Shown: positions 48,046 to 58,500 of the stretch, one piece after another
How positions within the stretch are numbered: position 1 is the stretch's first letter
Layout: each line of letters opens with the position of its first letter
Program-made: the position numbers and the translations under genes
Notes under the pieces: generated by a model
What the model was told of the DNA's origin: nothing
Seen by the model: only the letters and a program-made list of their open reading frames with translations
Database searches by the model: none
Assembly: GCA_039105265.1 (NCBI GenBank)
Contig: JAPFFF010000062.1
Coordinates: forward strand, 186,001 to 250,000
DNA from: Tritrichomonas musculus
Lineage: Eukaryota; Parabasalia; Tritrichomonadida; Tritrichomonadidae
Length of the DNA stretch: 64,000 nucleotides
Direction of reading: 5' to 3'

Positions 48046-50154
48046 TTAATTTTTATTTTTTTCATTCCTTTCTAACGAGTTCAGGACTGGTTTTGGTAAT
48101 TCTACCCAATCATCATTATTTGGGGCATCACGTGTTGCACCAAGAATTTCGATTAATTTAGCAGTGAAATGTTGGCAGTTATTTGTTGGCCAGTTGTAAT
48201 TTTTGGCGCCCCAATTTCCACTTTCTTTAACCTTATTGATGAAATCGAGCAATTTCATGTCATTCTTAGCCTTGAGTTTCATTGGGCTGATTGATGGATA
48301 TCTTTCTTTGAATTGCCTAAGAGTCATAACGTAAGCCTTGGCACCATCCTGTTCCAAATAAGCTGGGCTGTTCTTCTTGTTGAAGTATCTTCCATAAACG
48401 AAGATTGCACCGACACTGTTGTCGTTCGCATCTTTATCATTTCCAACCCAAATTGCAGAGTGAACTAAATCTGGGGCAGGAATAACGTGTCCGAATGTTT
48501 TCCTAACTTTTCTGAAGAATGCAGAAGCAAAGTTCAAGTCGAAAACAATGTTTGGTGATGTTCCAAGATAAATTGTGTTAATATCGACATTTCCTAATGT
48601 TTTGGCACTGGATAAGTCATCATCATTGTCTTTATGTGATGAGCTTCCATGGCTCTTCTTTTTGCCGTCTCCATAACCATTTTCGAAAGCACCATCTTGA
48701 ACATCTTTACTTGGGGCATCGATATTTGGATTGTCAAGAGAACTGCAACCAGAAAATGCACCGGATTCAACTGTTGCTTTTCCATCAGCATGAACATTTA
48801 GGTTTGTGAGGTATTTGCTGTCAGTGAATGCGTTTGATTGAATGTTAACATTTCCTTTTGTATTGATGTCAACACTTTTAAGTTCATTGCAATTTCTGAA
48901 TGATCCAGCAGTGAATGAAACTGTGTTTGAATCAGCTGCATAAACAGCGCCATTAGTAGCATTGTTAATAATAACTAATCCTTCGATTTGTGAATCAAGG
49001 AATGCATCTTGACCAAATGAAACGTCTGCTGCTGAATGAATAGTAAGAGAAGTTAAGTTTGTGCAGTTTTGGAATGAATCTTGTACGAATGAGACTGTGT
49101 TGTTTGAATAAATGTTGATTTCATTAATGTTTGAATTCATAAAAGAAGTAATTCCGAATGTAATTCCTCCGTTTGAAATAACAGTGAGGTTTTTTAGATC
49201 TGGAGTATTTCTGAAGCAATCTTGAACGAATGATACAAATCCTCCAGCTTTTATGTAAACTTCATGAATTGTTGAATCAATGAATGAGGTTATTCCTGCA
49301 GTGAATCCTTGGTCTGTTTCGATATGAACTAAGCCGAAATTGGTGACATTCTTTAATGCATTTTCGACAACACTGATTTGTTGACCTGCTTTCATATAGA
49401 GTTGACCAACAGATGCATCATTGAAGCATGTTATTCCAAGAGTAATGCCTTGAACAGTTGTTAAATTAACTAATTCAATATCTTTGGCACCTTTGAAACT
49501 ATCTTGAACAAGGCTGATTTGTTGGCCCGCTAAGCATTGAATTTCTTTGATTTCAGCACCAATGAATGAGGTTAATCCAAATGTTATTCCTTGTTTAGCT
49601 TCAAGATTAATGAGTTCAACGCCTGATGCATTCTTAAAGCTATCTTGGACAAATTGAATGCTTGCTGCTTTAATGTTAATTTGTTCGACATAAGAGCTAG
49701 TAGCTGCTGATAATCCAAATGTGCAATCACCTGTAACATCAATGTTAAATGCCTTAATTCTGGATGAAATGAATTTGGCCATTCCAGATTCAAATGACGA
49801 TCCTGTATAATTAATTGTTGGCATATTTGCACTTGCAAAGGCTCCTTCTTGAATACTTAGTTGATTTGTATGGAAAACAAGTGTGGTAATTGCTGTGCAT
49901 CCTGTAAATGAATCAGCACCAATAGATACATCAGATCCAGAGATTGATATTGAAGCAAGTGATGTAAAACCTTCAAAAGCTTTGGCTTGGATTGTGCATG
50001 GGCCAGTTCCCGTGATTACTAATGTTGTAGCTGCTTTATGCTCTGCAACTTGTGAAGCACCGATTGTTTGTTCATTAGTTATTGTTAATGTTGTTCCAGA
50101 ATAGGAGATTTCTGCCACACCTAGAGATATAAGGTACGAGAGAATAAGAAACAT
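48046..50154 (-). CDS. Secreted BspA-like LRR protein with C-terminal permuted papain/LRAT-like domain
   Basis: This gene encodes 702 residues from the ATG at 50154. That start is preferred over the upstream ATG at 50193. It opens a clean signal peptide (MFLILSYLISLGVA, then EISYSG), and TCATT lies 10 bases before it. Residues about 20-470 are Ser/Thr/Asn-rich BspA-like repeats (e.g. FVQDSFKNASGVELINLEAK), many with the motif 'GITFGITSF'. A polar linker (KKKSHGSSSHKDNDDD) leads to a globular domain at about 535-690. Its LVHSAIWVG (His 565) and later NNCQHFTAKLIE (Cys 660) have the His-before-Cys order of permuted NlpC/P60, LRAT and PPPDE-type papain-fold enzymes. No transmembrane helix follows. 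The predicted product is a secreted adhesin-like protein carrying a peptidase, amidase or acyltransferase-like domain. The substrate is unknown. Confidence 0.83.
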   Translation of the reverse strand: MFLILSYLISLGVAEISYSGTTLTITNEQTIGASQVAEHKAATTLVITGTGPCTIQAKAFEGFTSLASISISGSDVSIGADSFTGCTAITTLVFHTNQLSIQEGAFASANMPTINYTGSSFESGMAKFISSRIKAFNIDVTGDCTFGLSAATSSYVEQINIKAASIQFVQDSFKNASGVELINLEAKQGITFGLTSFIGAEIKEIQCLAGQQISLVQDSFKGAKDIELVNLTTVQGITLGITCFNDASVGQLYMKAGQQISVVENALKNVTNFGLVHIETDQGFTAGITSFIDSTIHEVYIKAGGFVSFVQDCFRNTPDLKNLTVISNGGITFGITSFMNSNINEINIYSNNTVSFVQDSFQNCTNLTSLTIHSAADVSFGQDAFLDSQIEGLVIINNATNGAVYAADSNTVSFTAGSFRNCNELKSVDINTKGNVNIQSNAFTDSKYLTNLNVHADGKATVESGAFSGCSSLDNPNIDAPSKDVQDGAFENGYGDGKKKSHGSSSHKDNDDDLSSAKTLGNVDINTIYLGTSPNIVFDLNFASAFFRKVRKTFGHVIPAPDLVHSAIWVGNDKDANDNSVGAIFVYGRYFNKKNSPAYLEQDGAKAYVMTLRQFKERYPSISPMKLKAKNDMKLLDFINKVKESGNWGAKNYNWPTNNCQHFTAKLIEILGATRDAPNNDDWVELPKPVLNSLERNEKNKN

Positions 50155-50161
50155 GTTAAAA

Positions 50162-50166
50162 AATGA
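50162..50166 (-). promoter_or_regulatory. Trichomonad initiator (TCATT, minus strand)
   Basis: The plus strand reads aatga here. On the minus strand this is TCATT with +1 A opposite 50164, ten bases before the ATG at 50154. It selects that ATG over the in-frame upstream one at 50193, which would lie outside the transcript. Confidence 0.6.
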
Positions 50167-50250
50167 AGTGATTTTATCTTCTATTCTTATCAAGTATAAA
50201 TTCTATATTTCATTATTTATATCGGTATTACATTTAAAAAATTGGCTAGT

Positions 50251-50410
50251 ATTAAGAAATTTTAAATTATTTATTTTTAACATTCACAAATTTTACTAAT
50301 ATTAAGAAATTTTCAATAATTTATTTTTAACATTCACAAATTTTACTAACATTAAGAAATTTTCAATAATTTATTTTTAACATTCACAAATTTTACTAAC
50401 ATTTAGAAAT
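50251..50410. repeat. 50-bp tandem repeat, three copies plus part
   Basis: Units begin attaagaaattttcaataat at 50251, 50301 and 50351, with a partial fourth at 50401. Copies two and three differ at only one or two bases, and the first is slightly more diverged. The repeat lies upstream of the secreted BspA/papain-like gene. It is non-coding. Confidence 0.88.
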
Positions 50411-51142
50411 GTTAAATATAATATTAATATAATAATTTGGCTTATATTTAAATTTAATATAAATATTTCATGCAAAATATATGTTCAAATTTTAAAATTT
50501 TAACTAAAATTAAAATATCTAGACATATTTCTCGTCTTATTGATATATTTAAGGTGTAAAATATACAGCTATATATTTATAAATTATAAAATAAATATAT
50601 CAAATTTAAATCAAAACACTAATAAAAGTTACAATAAATGCAATATTTACCTTGTCATGATCAGCATTAATACCGGTTATCTAATAGTAGAGACATTGAA
50701 TATAGAGATAGAGAGAAAGATTGGAATAATAAAAATGACTAAGGCAATGAAAAACATCGATTCATTCATAAGTGTGTTAAATAAAGTCCCATCAGTTGTA
50801 ACAATCAATTATTTATATAGCCGACAATGAACTTGCTTTCCATACTAAATAATGATTCAAAAAACACCAATCATTATTCCATCCATTTTTATTCAATAAA
50901 GAAAGGACAACTTCTTTGAATCATCAAAAATTTATTTTTGAAAGTTTTCAAAGGAAATGGACAATCAATCATTGAGGAGTCTAGTTCAGAAGATCAACAC
51001 TAATTTTAATTTCCTTCACATTACAATATATTTATATTGAAAAATATATATTCAATTGAACTAAAACAAAAACAGAAAATATGTAGAAATCATCAACAAT
51101 CATATTTTAATTAAAAAAATTAGTAGAAAGGCTATTAATGTT
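50411..51142. other. Intergenic region, no supported gene
   Basis: This is AT-rich DNA between divergent-looking flanks. A 96-codon plus-strand frame at 50540-50830 is Ile/Asn/Tyr-rich, matches no family I know and has no initiator. I do not call it. Confidence 0.45.
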
Positions 51143-54100
51143 TTATTTTTTGAGAGTGGATTTCATAACAACATCTGCCACAGATTTCACTGAATGGTTT
51201 CTTGATGGTAGAATTTGTGTCCAATTTTCAACTCTATCATTTTTGTTTTTGATCACAGAGCACACCATCTCATACTGCGACTTAACCAGTTGAAACTTGG
51301 CTTTGTAGTCAAATTTGCTTATCTCCCTCATTCCAGGGTTGTCATTCATTCCAATTACGAGCGGCTTTCCTTTGCTGTTGATCGCAAAGTCAATACCGAG
51401 AAGATGGAAGAACCGGTGAGAAGGAGGGATTCCAATGATTCCATCAAAGTAAGCATCGTTTTTTTCGCACGACTGAACAGCAGCATTCAACATTGGCTTG
51501 TAAATAGAGAGAACAGCCAATGCTGAAATACGTTGTATCTGCTTCCAAAGATGTTTGCCGTTGCCGGCAACTTTTTCAAGTGTGGCCTTCCCTGGCCTGA
51601 TTGGCTCGAAGTCTGGAGCTGGCTGAGCTTTCATATCGAAAACATATGAAGAAAGATTTTCTTGCGTTGGCGAAGTGAAAGGCTCTTGGCAGAAGTAAGC
51701 GAAGCATTCGTTGTAGATGAAGACTTTCAACGGATCAAGATCAGTGATCATCACGTAGGCACGGATGACAAATTTACGACCGTCAACGAGAAAAGGTTGT
51801 GTAAACTGTTGGACAATGCTGCATTCTTCCGAAATATTAAAGCCACTCGGATCGGTAACCAATAACATTCCTTTGCTTTGGCCGCCAAGCTTTTGAATGT
51901 ATGGAATAGCTTGAGACGTATTTTTTTTATCATTGGCCTCGAATTTTTCATTATCTTGTGGCAAAATGTAGGTAGGTGGGAAGATTTCTTGGTATATCAA
52001 TGGAAACTTGGTTTTCATTTTGTTCATTTCGTCGAAAAAATATCGATTTTTGCACAAACCATTCAATCCAGGAACTTTGTTCACATGTCTCGAAGGAAGA
52101 TACTTCTTATATTTATCTATAGTCATGTATCCATCATACCAAATGATATCAGCACCTTCTTGATATTCTTTATCTTTATCTGGATTGGACCAAATGAAAT
52201 TATTTTTCATATGACATGATTTTGCAACATCATCTAAAATCCGGTTTACAATGCGTTTTACTGCAATAGAAAAAGTGGAAAGATTGGGTGATGCAGTTGG
52301 CAAATAAATATCATCTGAATTGTCATCCGAATCTGAATCACTGATTGTCAGTCTCCTTGCATCATAAGTGGAAGCTCTCATTGGCGAGACTTTGGGGTTA
52401 ATCATGTCTGAATCTGGGCTTATTATTCTGATGCTTCTCCTCAGCCATTTCGGTGTGTGCTGAGCAGAGCGAGGCGATGTAACTTCCTGTTTATCATTGC
52501 CTATTTCGTTTTCAATGAAATCTTTTGCTTTCTGGCTCCCTTTTGAGGCCGCCTCCTGCACAAGTTGCGCGCCCTTTTCCTTATAGCTGATTCCGCCATC
52601 TCCTCTGTACAGCATTATTCCGTAGTTGCAGATTGCGTCGACGTTTCCTTCATCAGCTGCGAGCTTCATCATCTTTGCTGCCTTTCGCTTGTCTTGTTTA
52701 ATTCCGTTACCAACGAGAAGCATGACTCCGAAGCGAATTGCAGCCTCCGAGTTGCCACGATTTGCCAGTTTTTCGAACGCCTTGGCTGCTTCTTCTTTGT
52801 CTTCGTCAATTCCGTCGCCAGTGATACACATGTCTGCGTACTTGATCAAGGCGGACTCGTTCCCTCCATCAGCTGAAATTTTGTAGTATCTTGCTGCAAG
52901 ATCCTTGTTCTCTGGAATCCCATCGCCAGCGTAGAGCATGTTCGCGTACTTCAGTGCAGCACCCGGGTGATGCTGGTCTGCTGCCATCTTCAAGTAATGA
53001 GCTGCAATTTCCTTGTTGACTTCGATTCCGTCACCAAGGAGGCGCATCGTGCCGTAGTTGTTCATTGCTTTCAAGTTGCCTTCGTCTGCGAACTCCTTGT
53101 ATATCTCAGATGCTTTCTGCTTGTCAACTTCAACCCCGTCGCCAAGACGAAGCTTCCGACCATAGAGAAGCATTGCTTCTGCGTGTCCCTTCTCGCATGC
53201 CAAGCGGAAGTATTCGGCCGCCTTCTCCTTGTTAACTTCGATCCCGTATTCGCCTTGGTCGTAAATGACGGCAAGTCGAAACATCGCGTCTTCGTCCCCA
53301 CTCATCGCCTTTCTCCTGAAATTCGCCAGCAACTTCGATCCCGACGAACTCAGCTTCATCGAGTCGTCGAAAATGTCGAGGTATCGGTCGACTTCTTCGT
53401 CTGAAATGCCGAAGAACTTTTGATACTTTTCGTCAAGAAGCTCTTCGACAACTGAATCGAATGTCGGCCTTTTTTCTGGTGCTCGCGACCAAAGTGTCTC
53501 AAGGAAAAGCTTGATGTCTTCATTGTGAAAGTCGCTCAAATCAGGTCGGCCACCCTCGATGACCATGTTGGCGAGTTTGAAGATGTTTTTGTATCTAGCG
53601 AAGGGGATCTTGTCGGTGAAGAGTTGGTAGGCAACAAGCGAGAACGAGTAGACATCGATCTTGTGGTTGTACGGGATGTCATCAAGGATTTCAGGAGCCT
53701 GGTAGAGAGGTGATCCGACAATCGTCGACATGATAATTTGAGATGCCGTCAAGTCTGAAATGTATGACATCCCAAAGTCGCAGATGTGAGGATAAAAGTG
53801 GATGTCAAGAAGAATGTTGTCTGGTTTTAGGTCGCGGTGGATGATGCCGTGTGCGTGGATCGTCTTCATGCCAATCGCGGTGCCGAGTAAAATTATATAT
53901 TTTTGTTTTTGTGTTAAACGTAATGATGGATCTAAATCGGGTTTGTAGTAGTATCCAAGCGATTTGTTAGGCATGTATTCGGTAATTATTATTGGAAATG
54001 AGCATCCAGTGAAATTTGTAAGACTATATGCATGCATTGTTAAAATGGCTGGGCTGGTAACTTTGGAATATGAAAGAACTTCTTTTCGAAAATCTTGTTT

Positions 54101-54265
54101 TTTATCTTCTTTATCAAATGGCTTTAAATGTTCTTTGACTGCATATTTTTGTTTTGTTTTTTTGCTTTGGACTAAAAAAACTCTTCCATATGCCCCCTGA
54201 CCAAGACTTTCATTTAGCATTTCGTATTCATTATGGAGATCTACTTCAGGAATTGATGTTTCCAT
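51143..54265 (-). CDS. Protein kinase - Sel1 - tubulin-tyrosine-ligase-like fusion
   Basis: This gene encodes 1040 residues. A classical kinase (about 12-275) has GQGAYGRVF, VKEH lysine, HRDLKPDN (about 138-146), CDFG (about 163) and APEILDD, so it looks active. Seven Sel1 repeats follow (about 322-590; e.g. YANMLYAGDGIPENKDLAARYYK). A Ser-rich linker leads to a tubulin-tyrosine-ligase-family domain (about 660-1000). This shows the family's order of motifs: IIWYDG, HVNKVPGLNGLCKNRYFFDE, PPTYILP, FLVDGRKFVIRAYVMIT and LLGIDFAINSKGKPLVIGMN. The ATP-binding 'KP' step is replaced (AIPYIQKLGGQSKG), and the metal-binding Glu of 'LEVN' reads Gly (VIGMN). The ligase domain may therefore be catalytically dead and serve to bind tubulin or ATP. 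The middle of the gene is near 50 percent G+C in sampled lines, unlike its AT-rich 5' end. A kinase directed to microtubules is inference. Confidence 0.88.
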   Translation of the reverse strand: METSIPEVDLHNEYEMLNESLGQGAYGRVFLVQSKKTKQKYAVKEHLKPFDKEDKKQDFRKEVLSYSKVTSPAILTMHAYSLTNFTGCSFPIIITEYMPNKSLGYYYKPDLDPSLRLTQKQKYIILLGTAIGMKTIHAHGIIHRDLKPDNILLDIHFYPHICDFGMSYISDLTASQIIMSTIVGSPLYQAPEILDDIPYNHKIDVYSFSLVAYQLFTDKIPFARYKNIFKLANMVIEGGRPDLSDFHNEDIKLFLETLWSRAPEKRPTFDSVVEELLDEKYQKFFGISDEEVDRYLDIFDDSMKLSSSGSKLLANFRRKAMSGDEDAMFRLAVIYDQGEYGIEVNKEKAAEYFRLACEKGHAEAMLLYGRKLRLGDGVEVDKQKASEIYKEFADEGNLKAMNNYGTMRLLGDGIEVNKEIAAHYLKMAADQHHPGAALKYANMLYAGDGIPENKDLAARYYKISADGGNESALIKYADMCITGDGIDEDKEEAAKAFEKLANRGNSEAAIRFGVMLLVGNGIKQDKRKAAKMMKLAADEGNVDAICNYGIMLYRGDGGISYKEKGAQLVQEAASKGSQKAKDFIENEIGNDKQEVTSPRSAQHTPKWLRRSIRIISPDSDMINPKVSPMRASTYDARRLTISDSDSDDNSDDIYLPTASPNLSTFSIAVKRIVNRILDDVAKSCHMKNNFIWSNPDKDKEYQEGADIIWYDGYMTIDKYKKYLPSRHVNKVPGLNGLCKNRYFFDEMNKMKTKFPLIYQEIFPPTYILPQDNEKFEANDKKNTSQAIPYIQKLGGQSKGMLLVTDPSGFNISEECSIVQQFTQPFLVDGRKFVIRAYVMITDLDPLKVFIYNECFAYFCQEPFTSPTQENLSSYVFDMKAQPAPDFEPIRPGKATLEKVAGNGKHLWKQIQRISALAVLSIYKPMLNAAVQSCEKNDAYFDGIIGIPPSHRFFHLLGIDFAINSKGKPLVIGMNDNPGMREISKFDYKAKFQLVKSQYEMVCSVIKNKNDRVENWTQILPSRNHSVKSVADVVMKSTLKK

Positions 54266-54705
54266 CTATAAAATTTTCAAATTTTGAGCGGTATTTTTTG
54301 AGTTGGCATTGAAATTATTCTGTTAAATTTTTTAGAAATCAATGATTTATTCATAATTATTTTTGCAATTTTATTGTTTAAAAATAGAGATGTTTTATCT
54401 ATTACTGCATTATAATTTTTAACATTTTAATTTTATATTATATAATTATTAAATAATATATATTATCCTTTAAAAGGATAGATAATGAAGAATAAAAGTA
54501 AAATAAAAAATTTCCATTTGTGTCATTTTATAATGGCATAAGAAAATTTTGTAAAAAAAAAATGTTATATCTCAATCATAAAATTAAAACAAAGAAAAAT
54601 TATTTAAAAAATAGTAATTATATTAAAATCAGAATTAAAAATAAAATTTATAATTTATAATTTCTTTTTGATTCTAAGTTTATCTTCAGTTGCAATAAAT
54701 TGCAT

Positions 54706-54804
54706 GGACTTTTGGAATTCCCTGATTTTACAACAGAAATTATAAATGCTGCTTTTAATAAATGCTGTGGTTTCAGTGGCAATTTAACTTTTGGCTTTGA
54801 ATAA
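54706..54804 (+). pseudogene. BspA-like LRR scrap
   Basis: The plus strand reads EIINAAFNKCCGFSGNLTF, a textbook BspA repeat step ('I...AF..C.GF.G.LT'), preceded by LLEFPDF. It stops after FGFE. Only one or two repeats survive and there is no start, so it is a fossil fragment of a host gene. Confidence 0.6.
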
Positions 54805-54932
54805 ATTTTCAATCGAGATCGTCTAAAGTATCATTAAATTGATTGACAATTATGGCATCTCATTTCACAAACAATTGTGGTCATCAATTTGTCGCCGATT
54901 ACTGGTTTATTCATCAAAAATATGTGAGATGA

Positions 54933-55277
54933 ATAAATCCTAGATCAGTTGAAGAGAACTTCGAAGAAGCTATTAAACAAAAAAATGACCATTTTACGAG
55001 AATAAATGTTGCAAAGATAAATAATTTTGGAATTGATATTGAACCAAAAATATCTGAAGCTTTTAAAATTTTACTTAATTTAATAGATGGAAAATCTACA
55101 CCAGCCAAGTTGTTTTCAATATATACTTTTGATGATGGCCCAGAAAATATCAAAAAAGAATCATTATCTTTCCAATATGATATTTGCTTTTATATTAAGT
55201 TAACCAAGATATATATTTCATCTGAAGACAATGCAGCAGATATAGATAATATTTTAAATCAAATATTGAAAAAATAA
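54933..55277 (+). pseudogene. 3' remnant of a kinase-Sel1 family gene
   Basis: This is an open plus-strand frame of 114 codons without an ATG, preceded by a stop. It begins NFEEAIKQKNDHFTRINVAK, matching the post-array region of the giant gene (YFEEAIRQKNDYLSMYNLAH) and of the 35.1 kb gene (YFQEAIHEKDDLVSMYNLGH). It then continues with FKILLNLI, comparable with their SIDLLIRSS helix, and ends ILNQILKK. The FYxGF tail is absent. It is a truncated, diverged paralogue on the strand opposite to its two neighbours. The rest of the 54266-55569 spacer is AT-rich and empty. Confidence 0.7.
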
Positions 55278-55569
55278 AAATTTTTCTAATTTGATTTTTT
55301 TGATTTTTTATTACTGGATCATTTCACTGAAATGATTTCAGCAAAAAAAGTGAAAAAAATCTCAAAGAAATACAAATATTGTCAAGTATAAGAAACATTA
55401 ATAGCGAATTTTATGCTGGTTTTTTAAATAATTAAAATTAATTGACCAGTTTATTTATATATTTAGTAATAAGAAATTTTTTTATAAAATTTCTTTAACA
55501 TTTAGTAAATTGGTAAATAATGATCTAATATTAAGAGAGATTAGAATCAGCCCGTAGAAGTTAATGCCA

Positions 55570-58500
55570 TTATTGAAATGCACTAAAATTCATTTTTTCT
55601 CTATCTTTCTTAATGAATTTATAATATTCTTTTTTGTTAATTTCATGAGTTATAAAACTTATGTCATCTCGTAGAATCTCTACAATATCATGAAAAGATA
55701 GCCGTTCACTTGGATTTTGGCACCAACATTTTACAATTAGTCTACGATAACATTCATTAATTGGCTTTTTAAATTTTGGTCGAAATTCTTTATTAACGAC
55801 TTCATTATAAAGACTAGAAAAATCTTTGAATTCAATCATTGGCTTTTCGCCTGTCATTATTTCATAAACGATCAATGCAAAAGAATAAACGTCGCTAGCT
55901 TTTTCATATCCTTCTGATTTTAATACTTCAGGTGCTTGATAATATGATGATCCTTGCATTTTGCTTATTGATTGGAATGTTGTGCTATTCATGATCAAAA
56001 GATGCGAGCATATTCCAAAATCAGAAAGTTTTGGATACAACGAACTGTCAAGAAGAATGTTGGATGGCTTCAAATTTCGATGTATAATATCGTGTGAATG
56101 CAAATATTTCATTCCTGATGCAATTCCATAGATACAGATAAGCTTTTTCGTTTCATTCCATTCTGGAAATTTGACATTTTGTCTCTCAATAGAAATAATG
56201 TCATCCAATGATATTTTCGATGTTAATTCAGTAATGAAAATAGGTTTTGATTCATTTTTAAAATTACGTGGACTGAATCCAATGAGCTTAAGAATTGATT
56301 GGTGATTTAATTTTGTCATTTTTTTCATTTCATCACAAATCCTTTGAATTTCATCTTTAGAAAACCGATTCATATCAATATTTGAAATTCGCGCTGAAAA
56401 AAAATCTCCACTGCTTTTTTCCTTGACTTTATAAACTTTATTAAACTCTCCCTTTTTAATTATTTCATGTTGTTCATAATTACTTAAGTTGAAATTTAAA
56501 TTTTCATCAGTTTTGTTTTGATTCTCTTTTATTAATGTATTGAATATTGTGATAGTGTTTTCTGTCATCTTTTCATCTGTCAAAGGAAGATAAACCTTGT
56601 CAATTTTTTGATCAGATTTCTTATGTGTTTCATTTAAAGAATTTCTCGTGATGTAATCATCACCAATTAATTCAGAATACAATAAAAATTCATCTAAATC
56701 AACATCTTCAAACATGAAATTTTTATCTGTTTTTAATTTTTCCAAAATCTCGTCAAATGTTGGTCTTTCTTCGGGCTTTTCTGCCCAGCATGATTCAATC
56801 AGTTTTTTATAACATTCTGGAGTTTTTTTGTTAAATGGTGGACGATAATTATTGCTTGTAATTTCACGCATAATTTGAAAACGATTCAAATTTGCAAATG
56901 GCTTTTCATTTGTTATAATTTCATATAAAGTTATAGAAAAGGCATAAACATCACTTTCTTTTCCATGCTTATTTTTGTTATAAATTTCAGGTGAAATATA
57001 AGCTGGTGTTCCAAGTACATTAGAATTAATGTTCTCTAACTTTTGGGAAATATCTTTAGCAAATCCGAAATCAGCCATTTTTGGATATAAGTATTCATCT
57101 AAAATGATATTTCCAGGCTTTAAATCACGATGAATAATATTTTTAGAATGTATATATTTCATTGCAGATGCAATTCCATAAATATTAATGAATTTTTTAG
57201 TATTGTTCCATTCAGGTATTGAACAACATTGTCTTTCTAAACACAAAACTTTTTCTAATGATTCATTTTTAGCTAATTCCATTACATATGTTGGTTTTGC
57301 ATGATTTTTAAAGTTAACTTGACTGAACCCAATAAATTTAATAATTGCTTCATGCTTCAAAAAAGACATGATATTTACTTCTCTTGAAAAATTTATTTTA
57401 TCAATATCTTCAAGGTCATTAAATTCATTTTTCAAAACTTTGGCTGCAAATTCTTCTTTGGTCTTTTTATCTGTTATTTTATAAACAGTGCCAAAGTTTC
57501 CACTTCCCAACTTTTTCTTCTTTTCATATTTATCCAGATTGATGATATTAACAGTGGGTAATAATTCTAAATGATTAGTTTTTTTGACAAAATGGAAATC
57601 AATATCAAATTTTTGAAATATGGTTTCAGAAATTTCTTCAGGAAGACGTCCTTCGACATATTCAATGTAATTTTCAAATTCCAAAACGTCAATATCATTT
57701 TTAAATAATTCGTTTTTCACCAAATAGTCTGTTATTTCAGAAAAAGAAGGTCGCTTGTACATATCTTGTGACCAACAAGCTTCAATGAGCTTTTTATAGC
57801 AATCAGGAATGAAATAAATAAAGTCAGGACGATTTCCTTGAATAACATTATGAATGATTTGATAATAATTGTAGCCATTGAATGGAGTGACTCCAATCAT
57901 TATTTCATATACAATCAGACCAAATGAATAAACATCGCCTGCTTTTGAATAAATGTGATGTTGCCAGGTTTCTGGAGGAATATATGCTGGTGTCCCTTTA
58001 TATTTATTTCCAGGATCTACTGATTTATGACCTTTAATTTTAGAAAGACCAAAATCAGAAATCTTTGGAAATAAATGCTCATCTAAAATAATATTGCTTG
58101 GCTTTAAATCTCGATGAATAATATTTAATGAATGAAGATACTTCATTCCAGATGCAATACCATAAATAACACTTAATTTCTTGGTTAAATCCCATCCATC
58201 TGGGGCAACTGAAAAGCTTTCCATTTTAAGAACTTGATACAAAGAAGTTTGACCATATTCAATAATAATGACTGGTTTCCTTTTATTATTATGATTAACT
58301 GGACTGTATCCATAGAATTTTAAAATTGCTGGATGATTCAATTTTACTAATATTTTAAATTCTCTCTTTATACTATCTTTTTGATCTTTCGAAGAATTTT
58401 TAACTGTTTTGTTTGATATTTTGGCAGCATATATTTTATTTGTTTTTACATGTTTTACTTTAAAAACTCTACCATACGAACCATATCCAATTTGATTTTG

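Noticed and set aside
50155-50193. Upstream ATG of the secreted BspA/papain-like gene
   Set aside because: The ATG at 50154 opens a clean signal peptide and has an initiator ten bases before it; the longer form would lie outside the transcript.
50540-50830. 96-codon plus-strand open frame
   Set aside because: Ile/Asn/Tyr-rich composition is typical of AT-rich spacer, with no family resemblance and no initiator.
51215-54200. Several plus-strand frames of 60-145 codons across the kinase-Sel1-TTL gene
   Set aside because: They are antisense shadows, long only because this stretch is G+C-richer; no domains or initiators.
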